Below, piece by piece: positions 22,525 to 34,690 of a stretch of 64,000 nucleotides of DNA. A model generated the notes under the pieces. The model saw only the letters and a list, made by a program, of their open reading frames with translations. It was not told the DNA's origin and did no database searches. Made by a program: the position numbers and the translations under genes. How positions within the stretch are numbered: the stretch's first letter is position 1; every line of letters begins with the position of its first letter. Origin of the DNA: Ailurus styani (lineage: Eukaryota; Chordata; Mammalia; Carnivora; Ailuridae); contig LNAC01000109.1 of assembly GCA_002007465.1 (NCBI GenBank), forward strand, positions 4,136,432 through 4,200,431. Direction: 5' to 3'.

Positions 22525-22718
22525 TTTTTAAAAGATTTTATTTATTTATTTGACAGAGAAACAGCCGGTGAGAGAGGGAACACAAGCTGGAGGAGAGGGA
22601 GAGGGAGAAGAAGGCTTCCCAGTGAGCAGGGAGTCCGATGTGGGGCTGGATCCCAGGACCTTGGGATTATGACCTGACCTGAAGGCAGACACTTAACAAC
22701 TGAGCCACCCAGGTGCCC
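22525..22718 (-). mobile_element. Carnivora SINE, minus strand
   Basis: 'aagattttatttatttattt', 'gacagagaaacagccggtga', 'gggctggatcccaggacctt', 'aactgagccacccaggtgcc'. Flanks 'actttctacaat' and 'agtttctacagt' are an imperfect target duplication. Confidence 0.94.
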
Positions 22719-23650
22719 TGAGTTTCTACAGTATTCTATTAACTTTTATCAAAGGGAATTGCAATCATAAGAGAGCTCCACAGGAAATCCTGTTGATGAA
22801 TGCTGTTAACTTTGCATGAGGGAAATGATGAAGGTGTGAACTCCACTTTCCTTGTAACTCAGCAAACCCCAGAATCAGACTGTATGCTACAACTCACCCT
22901 GCATTACTATGGATGCCATTCTTTTTGACTAGTTTGTGAAAATCCCTGCTAAGGCACTCATGGCTGCATTTGATTGGGAAAACCCAGGTTGTGTGCCTCT
23001 ACCTTATTAATGAGGTCATCTGAGTAGGCAAGCCCTTGCTTCTACTTTGGGATATGTTCAGAGTGATGGAATGTGTGTCTGATTTATTTCAACTCTGCAT
23101 AGCACTCAACCCAAAATTTTGTGTACCTCTTACAAGCTAGGACTCCTGATGCTTTCTGGACTGCAGTGCCAAGGGAAGGAAAACGGGATGTAAGAGGTGA
23201 AAAGAGAAAGATTGAAATCTGGGGGATTATCTTTGATAAAGAAGCTGGCTTTGGGCCATAACATCACAAAAACAGTCTGAGGTTCAAGAAACAGTGAACA
23301 CGGCGTTCACCCAGCGAGATGTCGCTTGGTGTCATCGTCGCTTGTGCAAGACAGGGAGTTAATGCCTTTCATCAAAGCAGCAGGGCCGTATTCTTCTCCA
23401 TTATCTCCCAGACACTGAGATTTCAAGTTCTCTTTTGAGGCTTGAGGTGTTGGTTTTACTCTAGTAATTAGATAGCTATGTTATTATCAAGTTTTCATAA
23501 CCCAGATCTTAGAGACAAAAACTTCCTGTTGGGGTGGCCGAAATAGTCCCTCTGTTGCCTACAGAACAGCATAACCCTGCACAACATGACCCCAGTGACC
23601 CGTATCATCTCTCCTCCATCGTTCCCTAAAGTCTACGCGACAAGCAGATC
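22719..23650. other. Unassigned DNA
   Basis: No repeat family or coding exon recognised in this ~930-bp stretch. Open frames are short. Confidence 0.35.
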
Positions 23651-24086
23651 AGATTTTCTCTCCTGAACAACTTACTCTGTGATCTCCATGTTTTCATTTA
23701 TGCCTTTTCTCCCCTCAGCCTGCCATCTCTCCCCTTCCTCCTCCTATTAATAGGTTCTAAATCTCTAAGACCGCAGGGGGAAAAAGCACCCCTTAGTTAA
23801 TGTTCGTGAAAATATCTAGCAGAGTCTCTTGCACGTAGTCGGCCAAATTGAGTTAACATAGCCTGNAAAAAAGATTTTCTCTCCTGAACAACTTACTCTG
23901 TGATCTCCATGTTTTCATTTATGCCTTTTCTCCCCTCAGCCTGCCATCTCTCCCCTTCCTCCTCCTATTAATAGGTTCTAAATCTCTAAGACCGCAGGGG
24001 GAAAAAGCACCCCTTAGTTAATGTTCGTGAAAATATCTAGCAGAGTCTCTTGCACGTAGTCGGCCAAATTGAGTTAACATAGCCTG
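23651..24086. repeat. Exact 215-bp duplication flanking assembly N (23866)
   Basis: Segment 23651-23865 is repeated at 23872-24086 with no difference that I can see, separated by a single N and a few A. Perfect identity together with the N indicates an unresolved assembly overlap, not a genomic duplication. Confidence 0.93.
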
Positions 24087-24354
24087 TTTCATTTTTTACT
24101 TTTCTCCATTCTTCCTGTTGAAATTACTCTTTTCTTCTGTCTTATCATAGCAACAATTACTGTGACTTTGAATGTGTCTGGTCCATTGGCCTGGTTATCT
24201 ATGTACACTGAAGTGATAGGTCATTTTTATATATTTTGAAAATGTACCTAAATCCTACCCCATATTTATTAATTTCTAATTTCATTCAAATATGTGTTTT
24301 TGAAATATGATTGCATACCTAGGTTTCAGTGATGCATAGGCTAGGTTTGTTTCT

Positions 24355-24490
24355 CCCTTCAAGGACATTTCTTTCTTTTTATTTTCCTCTTCCTTTCATT
24401 CTTCCCTGCCTTCATCCCTCTTTCCCTCCCCCTTCCCCCCTTCCTTCTTTCCTTCCTCCCCACCTTCCTTCTTTCCTTCCTTCCTTTTCA
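24355..24490 (+). repeat. Polypyrimidine (CTTC/CCTT)n tract
   Basis: Over 130 bp almost purely C and T on the plus strand, with runs such as 'ccttccttctttccttcctc'. Simple-sequence, triplex-prone DNA. Confidence 0.88.
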
Positions 24491-24524
24491 TAAACTAGGC
24501 TGAAATTAAGATCATATATATTGT

Positions 24525-24870
24525 ATCTGTCAAGGTTCAACCAGAGAAACAAAACTGATAAGAGGTATATTAAGGGATTTCTTGTAAATAATTGTTCTAC
24601 ACAATTGTGGGGCAGGCTGAGGTTGGTCTCCGGGCTAGAACTCTTAGCTCCAGGATGACCCTTCTGCCCGCAGGCACAATTTCTTCTTTAGAGAAGCCTC
24701 ACCTTTGCACTAACCAAATCAAGTCCCCCCAGATTACCTAAAATAGTCTCCTTTACTGAAAATCAACAGATTACAGACTTTAATCGTAGCTACAAAATAC
24801 CTTCACAGCAACACCTAGATTAGGTTCTGATTGAGTAATTAGCCAAATTGACACTGAAAACTGGCCATCA
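24525..24870 (-). mobile_element. Old LTR-like repeat (MaLR/ERVL type), minus strand
   Basis: 'gtatctgtcaaggttcaacc', 'agagaaacaaaactgataag', 'acaattgtggggcaggctga', and 'cttcacagcaacacctagat' follow a common ancient mammalian repeat whose ends look LTR-like. I am not certain of the exact family. Non-coding. Confidence 0.5.
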
Positions 24871-25039
24871 CATAGGTCTTTATGTGGGTACATGAGCGAT
24901 TCTCCAGGCTGTGGATTCAACAGTGGTATTACCGAGGTCCTTGGTGTAGCATTTTCAAGTCTATCAGATATTTCATGTGGCTTCCTCAAGTGGGGGAAGC
25001 AATGTGCGCTCCACGATCCATGACAAGAACTGTCATTGT

Positions 25040-25260
25040 TTCTTATCCTGGCCAGAGGTTGACATTGTTGGATTCTCAGGCTTTGCCAGTCTTTTGAGTG
25101 TAAGACTGTACTTCGTTATTGCTTGAACGTGTATCTCCCTGGTTACTGGGGAGGCTGAGCATCATTCACACTTAATTTTTCAGTTGGGTTTTTCCCCGGC
25201 AGGAATCATCTGCTCTTTGTACTGTTCTTATCTTTGAATAGTACCTTTATCCATTTTTTA
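25040..25260 (-). mobile_element. Old L1 ORF2 3' remnant, minus strand
   Basis: The order 'attgttggattctcaggctt', 'cttgaacgtgtatctccctg', 'gaggctgagcatcattcaca' mirrors the reverse of the L1 region encoding the ORF2 C-terminus. Strongly decayed. Confidence 0.5.
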
Positions 25261-25481
25261 CCGCCAGCTCTCCTTTTGTTTTTGTTGTTTTTTTTTTCAG
25301 TCTCAACTCGACATGTTTAATTGCTTTGTGATTTATTTATATAAATAATTCTATGTTGCTATTGAAGTAAGAGGCCACTTCAGTCTTGGGAACTCAGAGA
25401 GACTGGGGTGGCCTCTGAATCCACAGCATATATGATAATGACAGGTCATAAAGGACCACAAAGAATACGTGGTGTAACAGT

Positions 25482-25615
25482 GTATTAGTTTCCTCTTGTT
25501 GCGGAATGATTTACCACAAGCTTACTGGCTTACGACAACACACATTTAACACCTCACAGTTTTTGTGGGTCAGGATTCTGGACACAGCTTAGCTGGGGGA
25601 CTCTATTCAGAACAC
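25482..25615 (-). mobile_element. MLT1-type LTR fragment, minus strand
   Basis: 'tgtattagtttcctcttgtt', 'accacaagcttactggctta', 'cacctcacagtttttgtggg': the reverse of the MLT1 LTR 3' end (the complement ends 'gaaactaataca'). Partial copy. Confidence 0.75.
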
Positions 25616-25734
25616 TGATAAGGAAGTATAAATTTTTTAGGTTCAGCCACTTTAGGAAGCCTTATGAAAGATCTCATGAAGTTGTATTTGATTATATGAA
25701 GACTTGCGCTTGAATCTTTGTAGGACCTTTATTC

Positions 25735-25977
25735 ATGCTCCTTGAAAACCAGAAATTGCCCAAATGCCCATCAAACAGTGAATGGGTAAATAAAAGTGGA
25801 TTACAACAGAATACTATCAGCTATAAAAATGAATGAACTATTGACACAAAAAACAACATGGATTTTCATTAGGCTGTTTATTTNAAAAGTGGATTACAAC
25901 AGAATACTATCAGCTATAAAAATGAATGAACTATTGACACAAAAAAACAACATGGATTTTCATTAGGCTGTTTATTT
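25735..25977 (+). mobile_element. Old L1 3' fragment, duplicated at assembly N (25884)
   Basis: 'aattgcccaaatgcccatca', 'aatgggtaaataaaagtgga', 'actatcagctataaaaatga' match the 3' part of old L1 ORF2. The segment 25792-25883 is repeated at 25885-25977 across a single N, differing only in an A-run length. The duplication is most likely an assembly artefact. Confidence 0.8.
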
Positions 25978-26177
25978 GTTTTTTTTTTAAGATTTTATTT
26001 ATTTGACAGAGAGAGAGAGAGAGAGATCACAAGTAGGCAGAGAGGCAGGCAGAGAGAGAGGAGGAAGCAGGCTCCCTGCTGCGCAGAGAGCCCGATGTGG
26101 GGCCCGATCCCAGGACCCTGAGATCATGACCTGAGCCGAAGGCAGAGGCTTTAACCCACTGAGTCACGCAGGCACCC
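25978..26177 (-). mobile_element. Mustelid-type SINE, minus strand
   Basis: 'taagattttatttatttgac', (GA)n, 'gatcacaagtaggcagagag', 'gcaggctccctgctgcgcag', 'aggctttaacccactgagtc'. This is the mustelid-type arm; it separates two L1 fragments of opposite orientation. Confidence 0.95.
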
Positions 26178-26184
26178 ATTTATT

Positions 26185-26500
26185 TTCTTAATACTAACTT
26201 TTGAGAGTTCTTTATACAATCTGGACGCAAATCTTTTATCGGACCTGTGATTTGTAAATAATTTTTCCCAGGCCCTGGCTGGTTTTTTTCTTTCTTTCAA
26301 CAGTATCTTTCAAGGAGCAGAGGTTTCAAATACTAAAGTCTGATTTGTCACTTTATTCTTTTATGGATTGTAGTTCTGATTGATGTCCTACCTAAGAAAT
26401 TTGTCCCTAACCCAAAGTCCCAAATATTTCCTTCTAAAAGTTGTATAATTTTGGCTTCGTGACCCATTTGGAGTTTATTTTTAATTGCAGTATGACATTT
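26185..26500 (-). mobile_element. Old L1 3' remnant, minus strand
   Basis: 'gagagttctttatacaatct', 'ggacgcaaatcttttatcgg', 'tgatttgtaaataatttttc' are the reverse of L1 ORF2 near its C-terminus; decay is heavy. Confidence 0.7.
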
Positions 26501-26869
26501 TCCTATAAGTGTGATATTACATGTTTATGTAAATATGTATATATATTTTAAAACTTTTTTATCATATACATTACAAATTTCTTTTTTTGGAAGAGCTATT
26601 TTTGTAGCTCCCATTGGTTATTCTACTAAATATTTTATCAGATTTACGAGGATGGCACCTGGTATTAAGTTTACCTCAGTCCCACACAACAAAGAATACC
26701 CTCAGCACCCCCAGGGACCCCATAAAACCACGTGCTTTCTTCTACAACAGAAATCATTCCCTTTGTCTTCATGGCTCCTGAAGGCAATCATGGATTTTTT
26801 GTTTGTTTGTTTTTTAAGCTGGAAACCAAGCTAGTGTAATGTTACAACACAGTACTCAATCAGTTTTGT

Positions 26870-27320
26870 CTAAGTTTTTTTTTTATGCTTTTCCCAACTG
26901 ATGGTCAGAGACAGGTTCTATGACCGCAACATGGCCCTCATAGGTGGTTGTACAATTAAATCCATTTTCCACGGCCGCAATATCCAATGCAAGATTTGAA
27001 GCATTTGGTGACAACACCAAATTCTCGAGGTATTCGTCATTTTTACGAAGGTACATTTGCAAAATGTGTTTCTGAGATAGCCGTGGGGAATATCTCATTG
27101 GTCTCCAATGTAAAAGTAAAAATGTAGCTCTCCAAACAACCATTGCTTTTGATTTGTGGCATGTGTTTGGAAAATAAAGCATTTAGGCACTGGCCCAAAT
27201 ATAAAGTGGAAAGAAGCCCTGCAAGGCAGATGCTTACCATCCCTAAACAAAGGGACCTTAGGACTCCTTGGATACTCCAGCTGTTGATCTGTTCTAGTTT
27301 CAGAGAGAAGAGAGTCATTT
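26870..27320 (-). other. Minus-strand open region, possible decayed retrocopy
   Basis: Two overlapping minus-strand frames (27043-27318, 91 codons; 26883-27182, 99 codons) overlap in different phases. The first has a hydrophobic stretch suggestive of a membrane segment near residues 19-46. Directly beyond the second frame's stop, on the minus strand, comes a 10-base A-run (26875-26885 area). This could be a frameshifted processed pseudogene or simply chance. I recognise no family. Confidence 0.2.
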
Positions 27321-27529
27321 AAAATAAAATCCCTTTGCCTTTGTAAAAATGCAGTTGTGGTTGAAGAAGAAATTGTATTTCAGAATAATAATCTGCTGAT
27401 GACTTATTTAGGAATACCTGGAGTCCAGGCTCTTACTCTATTTCCAAAGGAACAAGAGAGCATTTCATTGGTGAATGAGTGGTTCAGTGAATATATGACA
27501 TGATAGATTTAGAAAAATTCATTTGATAC

Positions 27530-28485
27530 AATGTATTCATAATGTATGTCAGGCACTTTCCTAGATGCTTGAGATCCACCAGACACAATCCTTGGCCACA
27601 CGGAGCTTAAAGTCTATAGGGGGAAGAGAGATGTTATTCATATAACATATAGCCATGCATGTCATTACAATGGAGATGAATGTTTCAGTGGGAAGGTTGA
27701 AGTGGTTTTTGTGGGTGTGTATCAGTTACCTGTACTAGTCTGGGGATCAAGGAAGTTTTTTCTGAGAAGTTATTATTCAGGTTTGATAATTAATGGAGTG
27801 AAGAGATGAAGGAAGTGCATTCTAGACAGAGGAAACAGCATATGCAAAGGCCCTGTGGCAGGAAGGACCAGGGCCCTAATTGTTAACGAGAGAAGTCCAG
27901 TGTAGATCCAGGGAGGTAGTGAGAAGGGAGATGATAGGGAAGCAAGGCAGCAGGCAAAACAGTGAGGGTTTCTAGGTCATGTTAAAGTATCATGATGTGG
28001 TCTCAAAAGGATTAAGAAGTCATTAGTGGGTTTTAAGCAGCACTGATTTATCAGGCTTGTGTTTCAAAAGATTGTACTGTCTGCAGCCTCGAGACCCATT
28101 TAGAGTAGGATCTGATTGAAAGTAAGCAGACTTAAAAACAGATCAGGCAGGAATCACCATGAGCGGTGATGACCAAGATGGTGGCAGGGGACACATCTGT
28201 TAAAGTCTCACCAAGGAAGCATCAAGGATAATTTGAGTTTCTGGCTTGAGCAGCTGTGTGGCTGGTGATGGCATGCATGGAGAGAGGAAGGTTGGAAGAA
28301 GAGCAGGTGGGGGAGTTCAGTTCCATTTCAAACATACTGGTTTGAGGGGATTTCAGGACAGTCTAGAGCAGGATAAGTGGGCACATGTGTATGTGGGTCC
28401 AGAGCTCACAAGAAAGCTCTGCTTTGGAATGACAAATGTAGGGGTCACTGTTACATAGATGGTAGCAGAATTTGCAGATATGTAG
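27530..28485 (-). repeat. L2 LINE 3' segment, minus strand
   Basis: 'tatgtcaggcactttcctag', 'gagcttaaagtctatagggg', 'gcatatgcaaaggccctgtg', 'gttttaagcagcactgattt' are successive phrases of the reverse L2 3' region. Long but diverged. Confidence 0.75.
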
Positions 28486-28688
28486 GCCTTTGACTTAGCA
28501 TCATTTAGAGTTGAGAGTAGGTTTAAACCCAAACCGTGGGGACTCCAGCATTTAGTGTCTACATAGTAGAGCTTCAGCCTGCAAGGAGAAGACATACCCG
28601 AAAAAGAATTACCAGGAGAAGGTGATACTGTGAAAGTCAAGGGGGAGAAGTGTCTTAAGGAGAGAGTGATTAAATAATGTCAAGTGTT

Positions 28689-29324
28689 CAAACCACAGGA
28701 ACAGCCCAAGTGCCCATTGGAATATGAATGGATAAAGAAGATGTGGTCTGTATACATAATGGAATATTACTCAGCCCTCACAAGAATGAAAGCTTGTCAT
28801 CTGCAACCACATGGATGGACTGAGAGGGTGTTACACTAAGTGAAGTCAGTCAGTCAGAAAAAGACAAACACCATATGATTTCATTCAAATGTGAAATTTA
28901 GGAATCAAAACAAATGGTCAAAAAAACCCAAACCAGACTGTTAACTATAGAGAACAAGTAGATGGTTGCCAGCAGGGAGTTGGGTGGGGGGATGGGGGAA
29001 AGAGGTAATGGGGATTAAGAAGTACACATGTTGCGATGACCACTGGGTGATGAAATGGAAATTTTTTTTAAAGATTTTATTTGTTTTTTTTTTTTGTCAG
29101 AGAGAGAGCAAGCACAAGTGGGGAGGGGGGCGGCAGGCAGAGGGAGAAGCAGGCTCCCTGCTGAGCAAGGAGCCCAATGCAGGGCTTGATCCCAGGACCC
29201 TGGGATCATGACCTGAGCCGAAGGCAGACGCTTAACTGACTGAGGCACCCAGGCGCCCCATGGAAATGTTGAGTCAGTATATTGTATACCTGTATATTAA
29301 TGACACTGGAATTAAAAAAAAAAA
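28689..29324 (+). mobile_element. 5'-truncated carnivore L1, plus strand
   Basis: Contains the ORF2 end ('gaatggataaagaagatgtg', 'ggaatattactcagccctca') and the 3' UTR ('ttgcgatgaccactgggtga', 'tgtatattaatgacactgga') with an A tail at 29313-29324. Imperfect target duplication: taatgtcaagtgtt before and taatgtcaggtatt after. A SINE is nested at 29065-29259. Confidence 0.88.
29065..29259 (-). mobile_element. Carnivora SINE nested in L1 3' UTR
   Basis: 'aaagattttatttg', 'gcaggctccctgctgagcaa', 'gggatcatgacctgagccga', 'aggcacccaggcgcccc'. Short target duplication atggaaatttt / atggaaatgtt (29054-29064, 29260-29270), so it postdates the L1. Confidence 0.93.
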
Positions 29325-29326
29325 AG

Positions 29327-29831
29327 TAATGTCAGGTATTTCCAAGAGCCAAGACCAATGAGGCTGAAAAATTTTAAGTTTAAAATATTTTGTTGATGAT
29401 TAAAACAGGTTGGTCTTACCTCCATAACCTTGCTGTATACTCTACTCTATCTTGTTATTTTCTTTAATGGATGTCTTTGTCTATACAGAGCTGTTGTTGG
29501 TTAAATCTTCCTCACTGCTTAAAGAGGATATATATTGTATCTGACACATAAGCCTAAAAAAACCCCAAATCAGTGTCTACCCTTTATTTTTCTTCTTGTC
29601 AGAGGCAAGCAGTGCTAGGGATTTTCAAGTGCCCTTAGAAAAGATGAGAAATGAAACAACTTATGTGTATTTTTCCTGCTTTCCCTGTTTAGTATTTTTC
29701 TTAAAGAGACTTTAGATCATCTGGGATTATTTACTACATCCCTCATTTTCTCTTTGAACAATAACTTCTTACATTTACATTTACTTTCACACTTTTATGA
29801 CAGCTCCCCTCTGTTTATTTATTTTCCTATA
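29327..29831. other. Unassigned DNA
   Basis: T-rich unique sequence; no repeat or gene recognised. Confidence 0.35.
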
Positions 29832-29844
29832 TCCTTTGGTAAGC

Positions 29845-29967
29845 CTTTTTTTATTATTTTTATTTAAGATTTTATTTTTAAGTAATCTCTATACCCAAAC
29901 GGAGGCTTAAACTCATGGCCCCGAGACCAAGAGTCACAGGTTCCATCGACTAAACCAGCCAGGTGCC
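29845..29967 (-). mobile_element. Short tRNA-head SINE, minus strand
   Basis: 'atttaagattttatttttaa', 'gtaatctctatacccaaacg', 'cttaaactcatggccccgag', 'aaccagccaggtgcccc'. Target duplication cctttggtaagc on both sides (from 29833 and 29969). Confidence 0.92.
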
Positions 29968-29979
29968 CCCTTTGGTAAG

Positions 29980-31129
29980 CATTTTATACCATATCTGGCT
30001 TGTTCCTGATTCCAAATTTCCTTCATTTCTTGGAGTGCGTCTTTAGTTACATTTAAATAGAAAAAGTTTAAGTTTTAGGGTAATAACATCCCTGTCAGAA
30101 TAAAATCTGAATACTATAGAAATATAGATAATGGAAAATGGAAAGTTCCTAATAATTCCAACCCCAGGCAGGAACTACAATGACAAACAAAACTTCATGG
30201 TCTCTCTTCCTCTCAAAAACACGTTGAGGGGTCTACATTTCAGCCTACATGACAATCTGTGGCTCTTTTTAGTCTGTACATGGATGTCTTTTGTGACTTT
30301 TCTGCCCTGGAAAATTCTACCTGGATCGTTTCTTCTCCCTGCCTTCTCTGTGTTCTTTCTTTGGAACCCCTGTTGCTCGTGGTAGGATCACTTCAGTCCT
30401 TGGTCGAGGTAACACAGTGCAACAATACTTTCCTCGTGTGCCCAGCTAGTTGTTGTGAATTGCCAACCAGAATGGATGCAGGCAGCCAAACAGGATAAAC
30501 ATGGCGATCAGGAGTTGGGAATGGTTCAAAAACTAACATCTTCCTGATAGAGGGCTGACTCCCTGCGCTTCTAATCCTAACACTGGATTCCCAGTCTGTG
30601 TGCAGGAAGTCTGTGTTTCATGGGGAAAAAACCAGGATTGTCTTTCTCAATCCAGTCCTATTAGCTTCATTGTTAGGGGATAACCCTTCATGGTTCAGAC
30701 CTTAGGTTGCCTACAGGTTTTCGGCAAGATGGTGCCTCTCGTTTGCATACGATTGTAAATTTTTATATTTCTGAATTTTTGGTGGATTCTGGTGGGCTGC
30801 CCTAGTGATATTATTTCAAATTGGAAATCTGTACAAATGTTTATTGAGTACTGATTCTAAAAGTGACACATGATTAACCTCTTTTATCTAAAATGTCAAT
30901 CTGAAAAGAGGGAAAAAGGAGAGGTCCAACCTGGGTTTCTATTAGAATATCTTTTTGAGTCCTTTGGTAACTTGTTTTCCTTCTCTTGGAGTTACTACTA
31001 AAGGAAAAAAGAAAGTTTCCTCTATAATATCTATTACTTTTAATTTTTTTAAGTAGAAAGGAACTGGCCAACAAAGCTGGTTCACCAGTATCCAGAACTG
31101 TTTTGTTCTCAAAACTGTCCTGCTGGAAT
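29980..31129. other. Unassigned DNA
   Basis: No gene recognised. Frames 30131-30385 and 30259-30498 overlap in different phases and look incidental. Confidence 0.35.
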
Positions 31130-31335
31130 CAATAAACTGTTGATTAAAATCCTCATTACTTCATACATTTACCAAGCACAATCTGTTTTTTAGAGACCTA
31201 ATCACTTTCATGTCACTAGCTGCGGGGGGGGGGGAGACAAAAGCTGGGGCTAATTATTAACAATTTTACAAAGCTGATACTGAATTTCTAATGTATCCCA
31301 AATGCCCGTGTACTCTGATTAGTTCTGTGTCTCCC
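31130..31335. promoter_or_regulatory. Weak candidate conserved element with G-run
   Basis: Repeat-free stretch with 'aaactgttgattaaaatcct', 'ggggctaattattaacaatt' and 'gattagttctgtgtctccc'. A G-run lies at 31223-31235 and another at 31461-31470. Enhancer-like texture only. Confidence 0.25.
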
Positions 31336-32701
31336 TCGCTAGTATGTTGCTAGCTTGGAGAATGATTTTTAAGATCCTGGGGTTTCAGAAACACTTGCAA
31401 CAGTAACAGATTCTCTGGTCATTTCGAAACACTGCAGAACCTCTTCAACATCTGGATTCAAGGGGGGGGGGACTGCTGGCTGGTAGGTGACCAATAGCAT
31501 CCTTCCATTCCACCTGCTTCAAGATGGCTGACTCCCAGCTGCTGAGTAAAGAGGAGGAAGCGGGTCAGAGTTGCCTTGTAAAACAGGCCAACCTGGTTTC
31601 GACATGTTTTAACTCCCAGATCTCCATCTCTTTCCCTGCAACCCCTCCTGAGCCTCAGGACTATATTTCCACCCACCAAATCTACAAATCTGGACTGAGT
31701 CGCTGGAGACAATAGTGATCTGTATTGAAAGTTGGGGACCAGAGCCTGAGGTTTTGAATTGAAAGCCTATCCCTGGGGGTATGTCCTGGGGGTGAAGGTG
31801 ACATAATTAAGGCATCCAATTAAGTTGGCGTTTATTGGTGAAAGCTCTGACTTCTGAGTAGTTCACCAGTATGTCATATAATCTCGCACTTGGAAAGAGC
31901 ATGCTGGAATCATTACATGCAGACACGAGTCTCCCAGGTAGAACAAGGTCTAAGGCCAGGACAAAAAGATCATTTTCTCCTGAAATCTGCCTATCTCATT
32001 AGCCTTTTCATGGGTGATATAACTTCTCCTTCCCTACAAATATGCAGGGGTCCCATGGCTATCACTATGAAGCATGCCATCCCCATTACTGTTATAAATT
32101 ATGAGCCAAGCCCCTGGAGGCCTTTGTCCCAAGTTACAGATACTTACTGAAGATGAACTATTATATGACAGCACAAGGAAAAATGAACTTTAGGAAGTAA
32201 AACTAACAGGTTTTTTTATAAACCATTAATCCATCCAGCATGTGTAATACAGGTAATCCCCATAAAGTGGAGTACATAGAATTCATAACACCCACACCCA
32301 CACACACAAACACACACATGCATCTTTTCAAATACACGAGACCATCACTTTGATATTCTAATTTTTATTAATGATTTTAGTTTGATTTTTCTTAGCTTTT
32401 TTTCTGAGTTTTCCAATAGGATTTCTGAGTTATATTTACCCTGATTGTTATTAGTGTTCTTTTCTCATCGAGGATCTGAAACGCAGACAGAGCTAAAAGT
32501 TGGCTCTGTTGATTATTTAACAAAGATACTGTGAAATCATAGTGTTGTATCATTTGAAGGTCTTCCTATGTAGAATGTCTCTGAGGCACTTGGTTGAAAT
32601 TTGATTAAGCTGCTTCTAGGTGAGGTTTGTTTCGAAGGTTCTGAAAATCACATGCTTTGGTCAAATAACTAAATCAGCCCTGCAATTTGACACAAAATAT
32701 A
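31336..32701. other. Unassigned DNA
   Basis: No repeat family or exon recognised. A short (CA)-rich patch lies at 32288-32320. The minus frame 31458-31712 opposes plus frame 31524-31715, and neither looks coding. Confidence 0.35.
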
Positions 32702-32899
32702 TTTTTTTAAGATTTTATTTATTTACTGAGAGCCCGTGCATGAGTTGGGGAGGACAAAGGGAGAGGGAGAGAGTATCTCAAGCAGACTCTGTGCTGAGCA
32801 CGGAGACCAACATGGGGCTCAGTCTCATGACCCTGAGATCATGACCTGAGCCGAAATCAAGAGTTGGTCACTCAACCGACTGTGCCACCTGGGCGCCCC
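32702..32899 (-). mobile_element. Older Carnivora SINE, minus strand
   Basis: 'taagattttatttatttact', 'caagcagactctgtgctgag', 'gagatcatgacctgagccga', 'aaatcaagagttggtcactc', 'gccacctgggcgcccc'. Diverged subfamily. Confidence 0.92.
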
Positions 32900-33399
32900 A
32901 TGAAATATCCCTTTTAAAATATTTTAAACAACCAATCTTGTATCTTTATGCCCTATCACCAATTACTGTATTGAAAGTGTTTTGTATAAATACAGTTCTA
33001 AATTAAACCAATACACAGGTAAAGTTAATTTTCTTCCCAACTAAACACTAACCATGGTAGAGATTGGTTTTCTTTCCTCCCATGTGATTTTAAGATAAAG
33101 AGGCACCATTTCTTGACAAAAAATGAGTAAAATTTGTTGCTGACAGACCTGCTTTAGATACAATACTGAAGGGTCTTTCCAGCTAAAGAAAAGAGTCACA
33201 AATGGTAAATCAAATCCATATGAAGAAATGAAGAGGATCCAACAACTAGGTTAACATAAAAGATTGTATACATACACATTGTACTCTTTTTCTCCTTTTA
33301 ACTTGTTTAAAGATTTAGGTAAAATTGAAGAAAACAATAATTATGCTATTGTAGCTTTGAGTTTATAACATATATGGATGCAGTATATATGAAAATAAT
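32900..33399. other. AT-rich unassigned DNA
   Basis: No gene or clear repeat family recognised. Confidence 0.35.
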
Positions 33400-34333
33400 A
33401 GTACAAAAGAGGGGGAAGGAAATGGAGCTATATCATTATGGATTTCTGTATTTTACCTGAATTATATTAATCCAAATTCGACTGTGACAAACTAAGATAC
33501 ATATATAATTCCTGAAGGAACTACTAAAGAAAATAACTAAAATTTTATGAAGTCATAAAAGAAAAAAAGAATAAAATGACGCACCAACAAAAGCTGTTTA
33601 ACAAAAAAAAGAATAAAAAGGAGGAGAGAAAACACCTAAAGAGACATACAGAAATCAAAAGAACTAACCATATCGATAATTTTATTAAAATGTGAGTTAC
33701 ACAATCCGGTTAAAAGGCACAGATTTTCATACAGAAAAACACCCAAGCTCCAAATACAAGCTTTCAATATGACACACCCTCTAAATTCAAGTAAGGTGAA
33801 AGTACAATGATGGGAAAAAGATATGGCATGAAAATACTCACAATAAGAGATTGGAAATAGGTATGTTAATAGTAGACACAATAGAGAAACAATGGAAATA
33901 TGACTAGAAATGATCAGGGACAAATCATTGGATAAAATAATTCATCGAAAAGATATAACAATTTTAAGTGCTTGGACACCTAACACAGAGTCCTAAATTA
34001 TGCGAAGCAAAAATTGAGAGAACTGAAGGAAGCAAGAGATAATTCAACAGTAATGGACTGTGCCATCCCGCTCTCAATGGACGAGAGAAACAAAATCAGC
34101 AACCCTGTCAATGACCTTGACCTACAGACATCTACAGAAAGTAGATGACAGGAGGATGTACTTTCTTCTCAAGTACAGATGGAACATGCTCTAGGGTAGA
34201 TCACACAGTGGGTCATAAAATCATCAATAAAGTATAAAAGGATTTAAATAGTAAAAAGTATGTTCTCTGACCACAGTAAATTAAACAGCAATGGAAAGTA
34301 ATGATGGAACGAAAACTGGGAAATTTCCAAACC

Positions 34334-34528
34334 TTTTTTTTTTAAAGATTTTATTTATTTATTTGATAGAGACACAGCGAGAGAGGGAATACAAGCAGGG
34401 GGAGTGGGAGAGGGAGAAGCAGGCTTCCCAGCAAGCAGGGAGACTGATGCAGGGCTCCATCACAGGACCTTGGGATCATGACCTGAGCCGAAGGCAGATG
34501 CTTTACAACTGAGCCACCCAGGTGCCCC
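34334..34528 (-). mobile_element. Carnivora SINE in L1, minus strand
   Basis: 'aaagattttatttatttatt', 'gagacacagcgagagaggga', 'gcttcccagcaagcagggag', 'ctgagccacccaggtgcccc'. Target duplication tccaaac at 34326-34332 and 34529-34535, extended imperfectly. Confidence 0.93.
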
Positions 34529-34581
34529 TCCAAACATTTAAATAAAGAAGAAATCACAGTGGAAATTAGGAAATATTTTGA

Positions 34582-34690
34582 GGGATGCCTGGCTGGCTCA
34601 GTGGATAGAGCTTGTGACTCTTGACCTTGGGGTCATGAGTTTGAGCCCCTCATTGGGGGTAGAGATTACTTAGAAATAAAATCTTAAAAA
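34582..34690 (+). mobile_element. Short tRNA-head SINE in L1
   Basis: 'gatgcctggctggctcagtg', 'cttgaccttggggtcatgag', 'agagattacttagaaataaa'. Flanks 'aaatattttga' and 'aaatacgttttgaa' are an imperfect target duplication. Confidence 0.9.
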
